Shown here: one piece after another, positions 19,154 through 27,254 of the stretch
Layout: each line of letters begins with the position of its first letter
How positions within the stretch are numbered: position 1 is the first letter of the stretch
Assembly (NCBI GenBank): GCA_003290465.1
Contig: CP030759.1
Span: forward strand, 784,672-848,671
Length of the DNA: 64,000 nt
Direction of reading: 5' to 3'
From: Candidatus Sumerlaea chitinivorans
Lineage (GTDB): Bacteria > Sumerlaeota > Sumerlaeia > Sumerlaeales > Sumerlaeaceae
The notes under the pieces: model-generated
Seen by the model: only the letters and a program-made list of their open reading frames with translations
The model's database searches: none
What the model was told of the DNA's origin: nothing
Program-made: the position numbers and the translations under genes

Positions 19154-20260
19154 ATGGAAGAAACAAAGAAAAATCAGCAACCCATCACTGAAGAGTTCCT
19201 CCAACGTCTACCGAAGACGGAGTTGCATTGTCATCTGGACGGTTCCCTGCGCATCGAGACGATTCTCGAGCTTGCTGAAAAGCAAAAAGTACGCCTTCCC
19301 GCCGACGATCCAGACAAGCTGCGTCAGCATGTTGTCGTTCCCGAAGACTGTAAGAGTCTGGTGGATTACCTGAAGGCCTTCGATATCACTTTATCTGTGC
19401 TGCAAGAGGCCGATGCCCTCGCTCGTGTCGCCTACGAGCTTGTGGAAGACTGTGCGAAAGAAAACGTCCGCTATCTTGAGGTGCGGTATTCGCCGATTCT
19501 TCATACCCAAAAGGGGCTGCGACTAACGCAAATCGTCGATGCCGTGCTCGATGGGTTGCAGGCGGGCGAACGCGACTTCAACGTGAAGACGGGCGTGATC
19601 ATCTGTGGGATGCGAAATATTAATCCGGAGACGTCTTACCGACTTGCCGAGCTCGCCATCGCGTACAAAAACCGTGGCGTGGTCGCGTTCGACCTTGCTG
19701 GAGCAGAAGAAGACTATCCTGCCAAAAAGCACAAAGATGCGTTCTTCTTGATCCTGAACAACAACATCAATTGCACGTTGCACGCGGGAGAAAGCTATGG
19801 GCCGGAGTCAATTCACCAAGCTCTTCACTACTGTGGGGCTCATAGAATCGGTCACGGCACGCGCCTCAAAGAAGACGGAGATTTGCTCAACTACGTGAAC
19901 GATCACCGGGTGCCGCTTGAGATATGTCTCACTTCGAACGTGCAGACTAAAGCCGTGAAGAGTTTTGAGGAGCATCCGCTTCGTTTCTACTACGACTATG
20001 GGCTGCGAACGACGATCAACACAGATAATCGTCTCATGAGCGACACGACTGTGACGAAGGAGCTTTACCGCGCCCACAAGTATTTGGGGTTCACCCTCGA
20101 GGAAATCGTCGATCTGATCGTGTTTGGTTTCAAGAGCGCTTTCCTGCCCTACCGGGTCAAGGTTAAGCTCTTACGGAAGGTGTTGGAAGAGTTAAACCAG
20201 TTGATGCTTGAGCCCAAGACGCAAAAATTACACACGAGTGCGCAAGCGGAGGCTCTGTAA
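19154..20260 (+). CDS. add: Adenosine deaminase
   Basis: The enzyme hydrolyses adenosine to inosine in purine salvage. The 368 residues carry the complete metal and catalytic set. H25 and H27 are in LHCHLDGS, H210 and E213 in TLHAGES, H234 in IGHGTRL, and D291 in NTDNRLMS. SNVQT before the last metal ligand is also conserved. The protein is cytosolic, with no signal peptide. It starts at ATG 19154 and is read away from the GntR-type regulator, which may control it. The downstream 390 bases contain no convincing gene. Confidence 0.92.
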   Translation: MEETKKNQQPITEEFLQRLPKTELHCHLDGSLRIETILELAEKQKVRLPADDPDKLRQHVVVPEDCKSLVDYLKAFDITLSVLQEADALARVAYELVEDCAKENVRYLEVRYSPILHTQKGLRLTQIVDAVLDGLQAGERDFNVKTGVIICGMRNINPETSYRLAELAIAYKNRGVVAFDLAGAEEDYPAKKHKDAFFLILNNNINCTLHAGESYGPESIHQALHYCGAHRIGHGTRLKEDGDLLNYVNDHRVPLEICLTSNVQTKAVKSFEEHPLRFYYDYGLRTTINTDNRLMSDTTVTKELYRAHKYLGFTLEEIVDLIVFGFKSAFLPYRVKVKLLRKVLEELNQLMLEPKTQKLHTSAQAEAL

Positions 20261-20655
20261 GGCGTGGTGGAGCACTCGCTTTTTGGCAATGGGAAGGCAG
20301 GGGCAGAACCTATATCCCAACATTGCCTTTCACTGGGTTGAGAACCAATGGGGGCAGGGGGGACAAGCGCCAGTTGCCTGGAGGAATCATAATTCATTTT
20401 TCTTCGTCAAAGACGTCGGGGGCAAGGAAGATTTCTTTAGACAATCAAAATCACGAGGTGCTCCCTTTTCTTTTTAGCCAAGAATCACCTGAATGCCTAC
20501 CTCCAGTCCAATCTTTGCGTGGGACAAAGGCGAGTTGCGTCTCACCGATCCCTATCGAGGAAGCAGGTTGCCGGTCTACGATGCGACTCGAGACCGGTCT
20601 CACAGGAGCTTCTCCTTGACCAGCACTACCGCCGTTGTCAGGAACACATCTGCTG
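20261..20655. other. Gene-free interval after add
   Basis: This 395-base stretch separates add from the FtsX-like permease gene. Overlapping short frames run through it on the plus strand, but none has a convincing family signature. A GGAGG at about 20380 is not followed by a usable start codon. I see no hairpin with a T-run and no tRNA. It may hold the promoter of the permease gene or a decayed coding remnant. Confidence 0.5.
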
Positions 20656-21954
20656 ATGCCGTTACACAGTTTTTTCTATCTTCTCTGGGTTGCCCTTGCT
20701 GAGCGTAAGGGCCGAGTGTTAGCTGCAATCGGAGTCGTGGCGGTTACGGTTGCGGTAGTAACAGTGAGTCTTTCTTTTGGCTTCGGATTTCTCTATGGTG
20801 CGATCCAAAGAGCCGAAGCGCTTTTCCCTCGGAGCACAATAGTCGTTAAGCCGCGCTCGCTCGACGTAATGATGTTCCGCTTTAATGCGGGAGCTCTGTC
20901 CGACGAAGTAGTGGAACGGCTGCAAAGACTTGAAGGCGTGAGCACCGTGGCGCGGCAATTGAGTTTGAAGATGCCGCTTCGGGCTGAAGGCGAGATACTC
21001 GGAAACCAGCTTACAACAGATGCCGTGGTGGTGGGAATAGATGAACAGTTTGTGGCGAGAGACCTACACAAGCCGGAGGTCTTTCATTACGACCCGCTGA
21101 GTACAACTCCTATCCCCTGTGTTGTCCCACGGTTTTTCCTCGACATGTACAACCTTGCTTATGCGGATTCCATGGGACTCCCCAAGATCAATGAGGCCTT
21201 TGCGATAGGCAAGACGTTTACGCTTGTTTTGGGAGAAACGTATCTTCTGGGTGGGGGAGATGCTGCAGCTGGGCAACGCGGTGAGGTTTTGTGTCGGGTA
21301 GTGGGATTTACAGATAACCCCTTCCTTTTGGCTGGAGTGCTGATTCCGTTAAATCATGCAAAGGCTTTGAATCAGTGGTATCGCGGGAATCTGCCAAGCT
21401 CCTACACGGCCTTGTACGTCGAGGTTGCAGATTTAGGAAAAATCGACGAGGTCACAAGTGCCATTCGGACCTTAGGATTCACAGCAGAAAGTCAACGCGA
21501 GAGCATAGAAAAGTTTCTTTTCGTTGCTCGTTCGGCAATCGCGGCAATCTTCCTGTTTGCCGCCCTCTTAGTCGGTATCGCATCCCTGAGCATTGTTCAC
21601 ACGGTTGCGCTCAGCTTGTATCAGCGCCGCGGAGAGTTTGGGCTGATGCGTGCGGTGGGTGTGACGAAACGCCACTTGATGGCCCTGCTCATCGGCGAAG
21701 CGGCAATTATGGCCTTGGCTGGCGGTGCAATCGGAGTGGGGTTGGTGTTTCTGGGGGGACGCGAGCTTGAAGCCACTGCGGGGGCTTGGCTTCCTCGCTC
21801 CACATTCATTCCACAGCAGATTTTCCTCTTGGATTGGCGAGTGGCATTGGGAGCTCTTTCTGTGGGCGTTCTCATCAGTGTTGGTGCGGTTTTACCTTTG
21901 TTCTGGCGAGTGATTTCTACGCCGCCAGTTCGGATGCTTACAGAAACAGGCTAA
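20656..21954 (+). CDS. FtsX/MacB-type ABC transporter permease
   Basis: The 432-residue protein has one N-terminal transmembrane helix, a large extracytoplasmic region of about 240 residues, and three C-terminal helices. The FtsX-family core reads LFAALLVGIASLSIVHTVAL, then RRGEFGLMRAVGVTKRHLMA, which is the coupling-helix region that contacts the ATPase. Related LolC/E and MacB permeases extrude or detach lipoproteins, peptides or lipids. No ABC ATPase gene is adjacent, so its partner must be encoded elsewhere. I chose ATG 20656, since residues before it are not membrane-like. A hairpin terminator follows downstream. Confidence 0.82.
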   Translation: MPLHSFFYLLWVALAERKGRVLAAIGVVAVTVAVVTVSLSFGFGFLYGAIQRAEALFPRSTIVVKPRSLDVMMFRFNAGALSDEVVERLQRLEGVSTVARQLSLKMPLRAEGEILGNQLTTDAVVVGIDEQFVARDLHKPEVFHYDPLSTTPIPCVVPRFFLDMYNLAYADSMGLPKINEAFAIGKTFTLVLGETYLLGGGDAAAGQRGEVLCRVVGFTDNPFLLAGVLIPLNHAKALNQWYRGNLPSSYTALYVEVADLGKIDEVTSAIRTLGFTAESQRESIEKFLFVARSAIAAIFLFAALLVGIASLSIVHTVALSLYQRRGEFGLMRAVGVTKRHLMALLIGEAAIMALAGGAIGVGLVFLGGRELEATAGAWLPRSTFIPQQIFLLDWRVALGALSVGVLISVGAVLPLFWRVISTPPVRMLTETG

Positions 21955-22038
21955 TCTGGGGTTCTTGGCAAGGATATCACTCAGTTCGGCGTCGGCTGGC
22001 GACGGGGGAGCACGAGCACTGGCATTTTAAAAAAAGAA

Positions 22039-22071
22039 GAGCGCTGGCCACTTGCCTTGCGACCAGCGCTC
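22039..22071. terminator. Terminator between FtsX-like permease and pseudopilin genes
   Basis: A nine-base perfect stem, GAGCGCTGG with CCAGCGCTC, has a 15-base loop. It is preceded by a run of A (a T-run on the minus strand) and followed on the plus strand by AAGTTTT. It lies between two convergent genes and probably serves both, chiefly the minus-strand pseudopilin gene. Confidence 0.8.
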
Positions 22072-22104
22072 AAGTTTTAACTTTCTCGGCTTTCGAGCGA
22101 CTAA

Positions 22105-22743
22105 TTAGCGACCCGATTTGCCTTTCCAACGAATGATGTCACCAGGAGAGATTGTCCCGTTTGTCGGGTCATACTCAATGAACGGTGACGGATACGTGGG
22201 CGTCAGAACCGCATATTTCTGGTCTGGGCCAAGACTGAAGACCAACCAACCGCCATCATCGGTGTACCAGTTTGTCGCTGGGCTAAAGAAGTCCGGATAA
22301 TACTGGAAAAAGATTGCAGCCGTGGAAGCAGAGATGGCGTCCAGTTGGCCAAGAACGCCCTCGGAGTCTGACGCTGGGTTGCGCCCCCAGAGGACCAACA
22401 CACGGTTTAGCACATCGGCATCCACGTTGTTAAACGGATCCGGAATGACCGAAGTGATGTAGGCAATAGGGGTGGTGAACTGTGCATTGATGCGAGTCCG
22501 GGTCCACGCAGCGCTTGGGCGATAAGTTCGGCCGAGCTTATTGTTGTCCACCAGATAAGCTTCGATGGCGGTTGCAAAGCTACGCATGTCGGCTTTTACC
22601 CGGCTAACCTTTGCGCGTGTTTGCGCTTCCAAGAAGTTTGGAACCGCGATGGCTGCCAAGATGGCAATAATTGCGACAACGATCAGAAGCTCGATGAGCG
22701 TAAAACCAGCCCTCGAGTCCTTTTTGATGTATTGTGTAATCAT
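22105..22743 (-). CDS. GspG-like type II secretion pseudopilin / type IV pilin-like protein
   Basis: The N-terminus is a class III prepilin leader. After a short basic leader comes G|FTLIELLIVVAIIAILAA, cleaved before the phenylalanine, with the conserved Glu at position 5. The long N-terminal helix continues through LEAQTRAKVSRVKADMRSFA, as in GspG and the many pseudopilins of Planctomycetes, Omnitrophota and Sumerlaeota. The globular part contains SLGPDQKY and ends in GDIIRWKGKSGR. Such proteins are methylated, inserted in the inner membrane and assembled into a pseudopilus. The ATG at 22743 has GGAGAGG eight bases or so upstream. No secretion ATPase or secretin gene is nearby. Confidence 0.88.
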   Translation of the reverse strand: MITQYIKKDSRAGFTLIELLIVVAIIAILAAIAVPNFLEAQTRAKVSRVKADMRSFATAIEAYLVDNNKLGRTYRPSAAWTRTRINAQFTTPIAYITSVIPDPFNNVDADVLNRVLVLWGRNPASDSEGVLGQLDAISASTAAIFFQYYPDFFSPATNWYTDDGGWLVFSLGPDQKYAVLTPTYPSPFIEYDPTNGTISPGDIIRWKGKSGR

Positions 22744-22835
22744 GAAAGACCTCTCCTTTCGTGGATTATGGATGTCGGACAGTGCGAGGAGTCAAAATGA
22801 ACGCCGATTGCGCACTTCCAGCATCTCTTACTTCA

Positions 22836-22863
22836 ATTCTAAACCATCACTTTCGAGCGTAAA
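22836..22863 (-). promoter_or_regulatory. Candidate sigma-70-type promoter of the pseudopilin gene
   Basis: Read on the minus strand, TTTACG (22858-22863) and TAGAAT (22836-22841) are 16 bases apart. The -10 matches consensus at five of six positions and the -35 at four of six. It would give a leader of roughly 85 bases before the pseudopilin ATG at 22743. Confidence 0.4.
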
Positions 22864-22924
22864 TTCAATAAAAAAATTCATGATCTTGCATTTTCTTTGG
22901 TGTTGAAGCATTGAAGACGGTAGG

Positions 22925-22936
22925 TTAGCATGCTAA
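22925..22936. repeat. Perfect 12-base palindrome, possible operator
   Basis: TTAGCATGCTAA is fully self-complementary and lies between the two divergent pseudopilin genes. Its size and place suit a dimeric regulator site, but no other copy was noticed in the window and no regulator can be named. Confidence 0.35.
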
Positions 22937-23120
22937 GGTCAAACCGATCGAAATTGGCCCAGCTTGCACCTGCCGAAGTAATTTTCCAGCCACATTGAGT
23001 GCAGCAATTGAGCGGTTTCGTCAGACGAACGGCTACAAATTTGTACGTAGAATCTTACCACATGAGGCGTCCGGGACCTGCTTTTGAACTTGTTGACGAT
23101 TACCAGAGCTGGGCGTGAAG

Positions 23121-23486
23121 ATGACATTTGTGTTTATGCAGCGACCGCAAGGAAAAGGCTTTTCTCTCTTGGAGATGGTGCTTGTCGTTACCGTTCTTCT
23201 CCTCCTCACGACGTGGTATTTCCGGCCATGGGAAGCCCGCGCTCCATTTGGGGTAGGTTCTCGCCCAGGGGACGAAATTCATTCTGTACACTTGGCTACG
23301 GCATGTCTTGCCCAGCGCGCAAGTTTTCGCTCTGCGGTTGAGATATTGCGTGCTCAAAGGAGTTCGGATTCCATAACCACGCAAGCGCTCGAAAAGGCCG
23401 GAATTCGGATGCCGTTGTGTCCCGCGGGTGGGAAGTATCTGCTCTCGCCCCAAGGAGTGCTCAGCTGCACCCTGCATGGGGAATGA
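23121..23486 (+). CDS. Minimal pseudopilin-like protein
   Basis: The 121-residue product carries a prepilin signal: a basic/polar leader ending in GKG, then FSLLEMVLVVTVLLLL with Glu at position 5. Instead of a large globular domain it has about 85 residues. Its end, CPAGGKYLLSPQGVLSCTLH, resembles the cysteine-pair C-terminal motif of short pseudopilins in Planctomycetes and Omnitrophota. The two cysteines probably form a disulphide outside the membrane. ATG 23121 is preferred; a GTG two codons earlier is possible. It is read away from the larger pseudopilin gene, 377 bases off. Confidence 0.65.
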   Translation: MTFVFMQRPQGKGFSLLEMVLVVTVLLLLTTWYFRPWEARAPFGVGSRPGDEIHSVHLATACLAQRASFRSAVEILRAQRSSDSITTQALEKAGIRMPLCPAGGKYLLSPQGVLSCTLHGE

Positions 23487-23732
23487 GTGTGTAATGTGGG
23501 CCGAAGGGCTAAGTTGACTGGGAGTGTTTCCGACTGACAGTTTCCTTGGTCCGCTGAGGAGCGCGAGACGTCAGCAAAAGCCGCCATGCTTATATCGAGC
23601 TCCGAGCTGCGAAGATGCGGGTGCGGTGTGCAGACGAGGAAAAAGTGTCGAGAGGGAAAATGAATTTATGTCAAAACTGTATTTCGCGAACGACGGATGG
23701 GCGCTCCTTGGTTCCCATCCTTCAGACAGTGT

Positions 23733-23809
23733 GGGCCTATAGCTCAGATGGTTAGAGCGCGCCCCTGATAAGGGCGAGGTCGGTAGTTCGACTCTACCTA
23801 GGCCCACCA
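23733..23809 (+). tRNA. tRNA-Ile (anticodon GAT)
   Basis: All four arms fold. The acceptor GGGCCTA pairs with TAGGCCC, with discriminator A and an encoded CCA end. The D arm is GCTC/GAGC, and the anticodon loop CTGATAA sits on the stem CGCCC/GGGCG. The T loop TTCGACT is standard. It stands alone, not inside an rRNA spacer. Confidence 0.97.
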
Positions 23810-23919
23810 CCTTTTGCCTTCCTGATGTGTTGCTCACCGTGACGCGCTTGACAAGAACGTCTCTCCTTTGTTCGGGTTGCGACGAGATCAGACGTTCATT
23901 AAACAATGGAGATATCCTT

Positions 23920-24666
23920 GTGAACCGGAGAACGAAGTTTTCACTCGCTGTGGTTGGCATTCTGATTGCATGGGCTACAGCTCAAGCTGGGACATCCTCC
24001 CCCGAAGTGAGTCAAGCCCTTGCCGAAATTGAGAAAGCGTACGCACAAGTGCCTGGGTTTCAAGCAGAGGTCACTACGCGTCATCAGACACAGGAAAGCG
24101 ACGTGGTAGCCACACGTGTTCTCACTGTCTCCAAGAAATTCGGTTGGAAAATCGTCGACTGGGTCGGCGACCAAAGGCGCGAAATCATCAACGACTTTCG
24201 CACGAATTATGTTTATCTCCGTGAGCAAAAGAAGGTCCTCAAACTCACTGCGACATCCCCTGAATTAGAACAGGAATTTCGCAAACCCGTCGTAGAGTTG
24301 AACCCGGTCTTCCTGTTGGACCGTAACTCGCTCCGCCTCGTATCGACAGAGGAATTTGAAGGCGAGCCGGTCTACCATTTCTCCGGGACGACAACGACCC
24401 AGATGATGCAACGCGGAAAGCCTGTCACCGTTGAAGTCGACGCGTGGGTGTCACGGCATGATGGAATCCCGCGGAAGACCGTGGAAAAAATTGGTAACGC
24501 AAAAGGAACCACGATTTACCGACGAGTGAGTATCCGTCCCGATCTCACAGCTGAAGATTTCCATTTCCAGAAGCCTCAGGACGTTGCCGAGCTCAGCATT
24601 CCATTAGGCGAAGCTGAAACGGTCGCTGAGGAAGAAAAGACCACTGGAAACACAAAGAGTAACTAA
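23920..24666 (+). CDS. LolA-like secreted protein
   Basis: The 248-residue product begins with an N-terminal signal peptide (basic NRRTKF, then a hydrophobic core ending in ATAQAG). The mature part follows the COG2834 outer-membrane lipoprotein-sorting pattern: an amphipathic helix (SQALAEIEKAYAQVPGFQAE), then antiparallel strands such as FRTNYVYLREQKKVLKL and WVSRHDGIPRKTV. LolA proteins shield lipoprotein acyl chains in the periplasm, but this broader family also has unknown roles. The start is GTG 23920, chosen because GGAG lies eight bases upstream; the frame is open further upstream only with atypical sequence. It ends convergently with the cohesin-like gene. Confidence 0.65.
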   Translation: MNRRTKFSLAVVGILIAWATAQAGTSSPEVSQALAEIEKAYAQVPGFQAEVTTRHQTQESDVVATRVLTVSKKFGWKIVDWVGDQRREIINDFRTNYVYLREQKKVLKLTATSPELEQEFRKPVVELNPVFLLDRNSLRLVSTEEFEGEPVYHFSGTTTTQMMQRGKPVTVEVDAWVSRHDGIPRKTVEKIGNAKGTTIYRRVSIRPDLTAEDFHFQKPQDVAELSIPLGEAETVAEEEKTTGNTKSN

Positions 24667-24821
24667 GCGTGGGCGTTAACCGCGAAAGTCTCGGTCGCGC
24701 AACGCCTAATAGCCCGAGCAAAGAAGCGCTTGGGAGGAAGATCGGGGATTAAACTTCGCGCACGGCTGCGCGGTACGCGCCCTCTGATTGTTGTGGGTGG
24801 GGAGCCGGCGCCATGTTTCTG

Positions 24822-26300
24822 CTATTGAACTTCAAGGGGGCGTTTCTCACGCACTTCGGACGTTTGGTCAGAGTCCTCCACCCGCATGCGGACTCCTGCG
24901 AGGGTGGTGGCTTCCTTAGGATAATCTGCTAAGATGTTATGCGACAAATAGGTTACGGCTGTCGTAGGGTAAATCCCCGGTTCATTCCGCACTAAAACAA
25001 TATCACTGGTCCGCGCGGACTGTTTTGCCCGAAATGTGATCTGGGCTAACGTCCCCTGACTCCGGAGCGGACGAACCTCCGTGGCCTCATCGTAAATGAT
25101 CACGCCCTTTTCGTTGTCCGCGAAATTTTCTCGATGGAAATCGAATGGGAAATCTGTGTGAGCGAAGCCATCGGCGATGTTGATGCCACGCTTGATCCAG
25201 TTTCCCTTGTCAGCATCCACGACCTCGAATACCTTTGGATCGAACTGAATGTATAAGCGCACGCGGTCGAAGGGCGTGTGTAGCGGATTATCCAAGACGA
25301 CGTCCACTGTGAATTTCTCGCCCACTTCTACTTGCTCCCTTTCTGAGACCAAGAGCAATCGTGCCGTGGGCTCAGGAGGACGAACTCGCCCTGCGGTGAC
25401 AACGAGCCCTCGTTTACCTACCTGAGCCACGTAGGGTTTGCTGGACTTTGGTCGGATAAGCACCGTTCCGTTGACGACACCATCCGGCGCACCGGGAGCT
25501 GTGCCCAAAATGCTTGTACCGTTTGCCCGAATATCTGTTGAATCCTCGCCTCCAAGAACAAATCGAATTTCCGCGAGATCTGTCGCAGCCAACGCCTCCC
25601 AATAACATGTCGCGATCGGCCGAGAACGGAACTTCTGAAGTTGTTGCAGACGAAGATGAAACGACACTTCGCCATTCTGGCTATCGTCCACGTACTCGAC
25701 ATTCCCAAGTAAGTAATCCGCGATTGGTGAAAAATCGACTGCCAAGAGATTGAGATTTCGAGCGGGGAATCGCATAACCACGACAAACTCATCCGCCATA
25801 CCATCCTTGCAGTCCACCATGATGTCAGTTCGGAACGTTTCTCCCTCGTTCACGACGCTATCGTAAGGCCTAAGGTAGATGATGCTCCGGGCCTCGCTCC
25901 GCGCTGCAGTGGGTTGTTGCGGTGGAGCTTGGGCAGGCTGAGCTGGCGCCGTCTGAGTCGGAGGTGTATACACTTGGACCGGGCCTTGGGGGATCGGGGC
26001 GCCGGGTTGCGGAAGTGGTAAGCTGGTCCCGGGTGCGGAGGGAGCGGTGATCCCTTGCTGGCGAGCAGCCGCCGCACGTCGCGCCTCTTCTTCTTGTCGT
26101 CGCTTATTCTCCTGAATGATTTGCTCAATGCGTCGCTGATGGAGCTTGATGCGCTCTTCGCGGCTCATTGCTCGTAACTGCTCAAGTGTTGGAGTGGGTT
26201 CCGGTCCTTGCGGAGGTGTTGGATTTTGCCCCAAACACACCGCCGTAGCGATTACGAGCAAAAGTGTAAGCGGAATGATGACACGTCGTTGGTTTCTCAT
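24822..26300 (-). CDS. Secreted protein with two cohesin-like beta-sandwich domains
   Basis: The 492-residue protein starts with a signal peptide (RNQRRVIIPLTLLLVIATAV). Next come a charged, probably coiled-coil helix rich in Arg and Glu (LRAMSREERIKLHQRRIEQI onward) and a proline/glutamine-rich linker. Two similar beta-rich modules follow, one from about residue 140 and one from about residue 325. Each opens with a VNEGETF/VEVGEKFTVDVVLDN-type strand typical of cohesin-like domains, and the second has VRLYIQFDPKVFEV. Cohesin folds mediate cell-surface protein contacts or scaffold enzymes; no dockerin is visible in this window. I chose ATG 26300 because it places the signal peptide at the terminus. 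It faces away from the methyltransferase gene. Confidence 0.65.
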   Translation of the reverse strand: MRNQRRVIIPLTLLLVIATAVCLGQNPTPPQGPEPTPTLEQLRAMSREERIKLHQRRIEQIIQENKRRQEEEARRAAAARQQGITAPSAPGTSLPLPQPGAPIPQGPVQVYTPPTQTAPAQPAQAPPQQPTAARSEARSIIYLRPYDSVVNEGETFRTDIMVDCKDGMADEFVVVMRFPARNLNLLAVDFSPIADYLLGNVEYVDDSQNGEVSFHLRLQQLQKFRSRPIATCYWEALAATDLAEIRFVLGGEDSTDIRANGTSILGTAPGAPDGVVNGTVLIRPKSSKPYVAQVGKRGLVVTAGRVRPPEPTARLLLVSEREQVEVGEKFTVDVVLDNPLHTPFDRVRLYIQFDPKVFEVVDADKGNWIKRGINIADGFAHTDFPFDFHRENFADNEKGVIIYDEATEVRPLRSQGTLAQITFRAKQSARTSDIVLVRNEPGIYPTTAVTYLSHNILADYPKEATTLAGVRMRVEDSDQTSEVREKRPLEVQ

Positions 26301-26464
26301 CCGATTTAACCCTACCTGATTGAGCATACTACTGTAAGATGCAAGAGCAATGCCAAAAGCAAAGGGGTTCCCTGCGGCCTCGAGATTGTTTTCGGTAAAC
26401 ACTCAACCAACAATCCAATTCCTCATTTGCAAATGGCCATGGTGCATCGGCATATGAGCCATGT

Positions 26465-27226
26465 ATGCGGAATGACGAGTACTCGCGCATGTTTGCGGTG
26501 GAAGACACCTTTTGGTGGTATGTTGCTCTGCGGCGCTTCCTCGTGCGCGAAACGCACAAGCGCCTTGGAACTTTCGGCAACGATCGGAATACCCAAAGGG
26601 AAGAACCATGGATTTTAGATGCGGGTTGTGGAACGGGGGCAAATCTTAACGCTCTGAGCTGCTTCGGGAGGTGCATTGGGGTAGATATTTCCCCGACCGC
26701 CCTGAATCTCGCTCGCAGACGCGGGCTAAGCAATTTGGCGCGGGGATCTGTGCTCCAACTACCGGTTCGCCCGGAATCGGTGGATGTCCTACTTTCGATC
26801 GACGTCCTCTACCATGTGTGGGTGAAAGATGATTTGGCGGCTCTTATGGAGTACCATCGGGCCCTGCGGCCGGGAGGATGGCTCATTGTGCATGTGGCGG
26901 CCCATGAGTGGTTGCGCGGCAGTCACGATGAGGTGGTCATGACCCGCCACAGATATACGTTGAAGGAACTGGTAGAACGTGTTGAAAGCGCTGGGTTCCG
27001 CGTCCACAGGCAAACGTACCGCAACACTTTCGTGTTACCGCTTATGTTGATTGCTCGTGTTCTTGGCCGCGGGAAATCTAAATCGGAATCGGATCTCCGC
27101 CCTCTGCCGAGATGGTTGAACACCCTGCTACTTGTAGTGATGAAAGTAGAAGAATTCGTACTGAGTTTCACCAATTTGCCGATTGGCAGCTCGGCTTACG
27201 TGGTAGCGCAGAAACCACTCACGTAA
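26465..27226 (+). CDS. Class I SAM-dependent methyltransferase
   Basis: The product of 253 residues has the SAM-binding motif I LDAGCGTGANLNAL, then the acidic GVDISPTALNLARRRG, and motif III near LRPGGWLIVHVAAHEW. The N-terminus EYSRMFAVEDTFWWYVALRR is a recurrent lead-in of methyltransferases found near glycan and lipid genes. A weak hydrophobic stretch near the C-terminus (TFVLPLMLIARVLG) may touch the membrane. The substrate is unknown. It ends 28 bases from the convergent SPOUT methyltransferase gene. Confidence 0.82.
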   Translation: MRNDEYSRMFAVEDTFWWYVALRRFLVRETHKRLGTFGNDRNTQREEPWILDAGCGTGANLNALSCFGRCIGVDISPTALNLARRRGLSNLARGSVLQLPVRPESVDVLLSIDVLYHVWVKDDLAALMEYHRALRPGGWLIVHVAAHEWLRGSHDEVVMTRHRYTLKELVERVESAGFRVHRQTYRNTFVLPLMLIARVLGRGKSKSESDLRPLPRWLNTLLLVVMKVEEFVLSFTNLPIGSSAYVVAQKPLT

Positions 27227-27254
27227 GGTGACCGGTGTTAGAAGAAAGCCATCC

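Larger units (their letters stand above)
22744..23120. other. Divergent intergenic region between two pseudopilin genes
   Basis: This 377-base region holds no gene that I can support. It contains the likely promoter of the minus-strand pseudopilin gene (22836-22863) and a perfect 12-base palindrome at 22925-22936. The stretch at about 22860-22905 is AT-rich. It probably carries control signals for both divergently read pseudopilin genes. Confidence 0.5.

Noticed and set aside
20493-20702. Plus-strand frame with SPIFAWDKGELRLTDPYRGS in the interval before the permease
   Set aside because: It looks slightly protein-like but has no good ribosome-binding site, overlaps the permease start and matches nothing I know.
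23695-23720. Seven-base inverted repeat GGATGGG/CCCATCC just before tRNA-Ile
   Set aside because: The loop is long and no T-run follows; it may be chance.
23571-23960. Minus-strand frame containing GLGRVELPTSPLSGAR
   Set aside because: This is the antisense of the tRNA-Ile gene, a classic false protein found opposite tRNAs.
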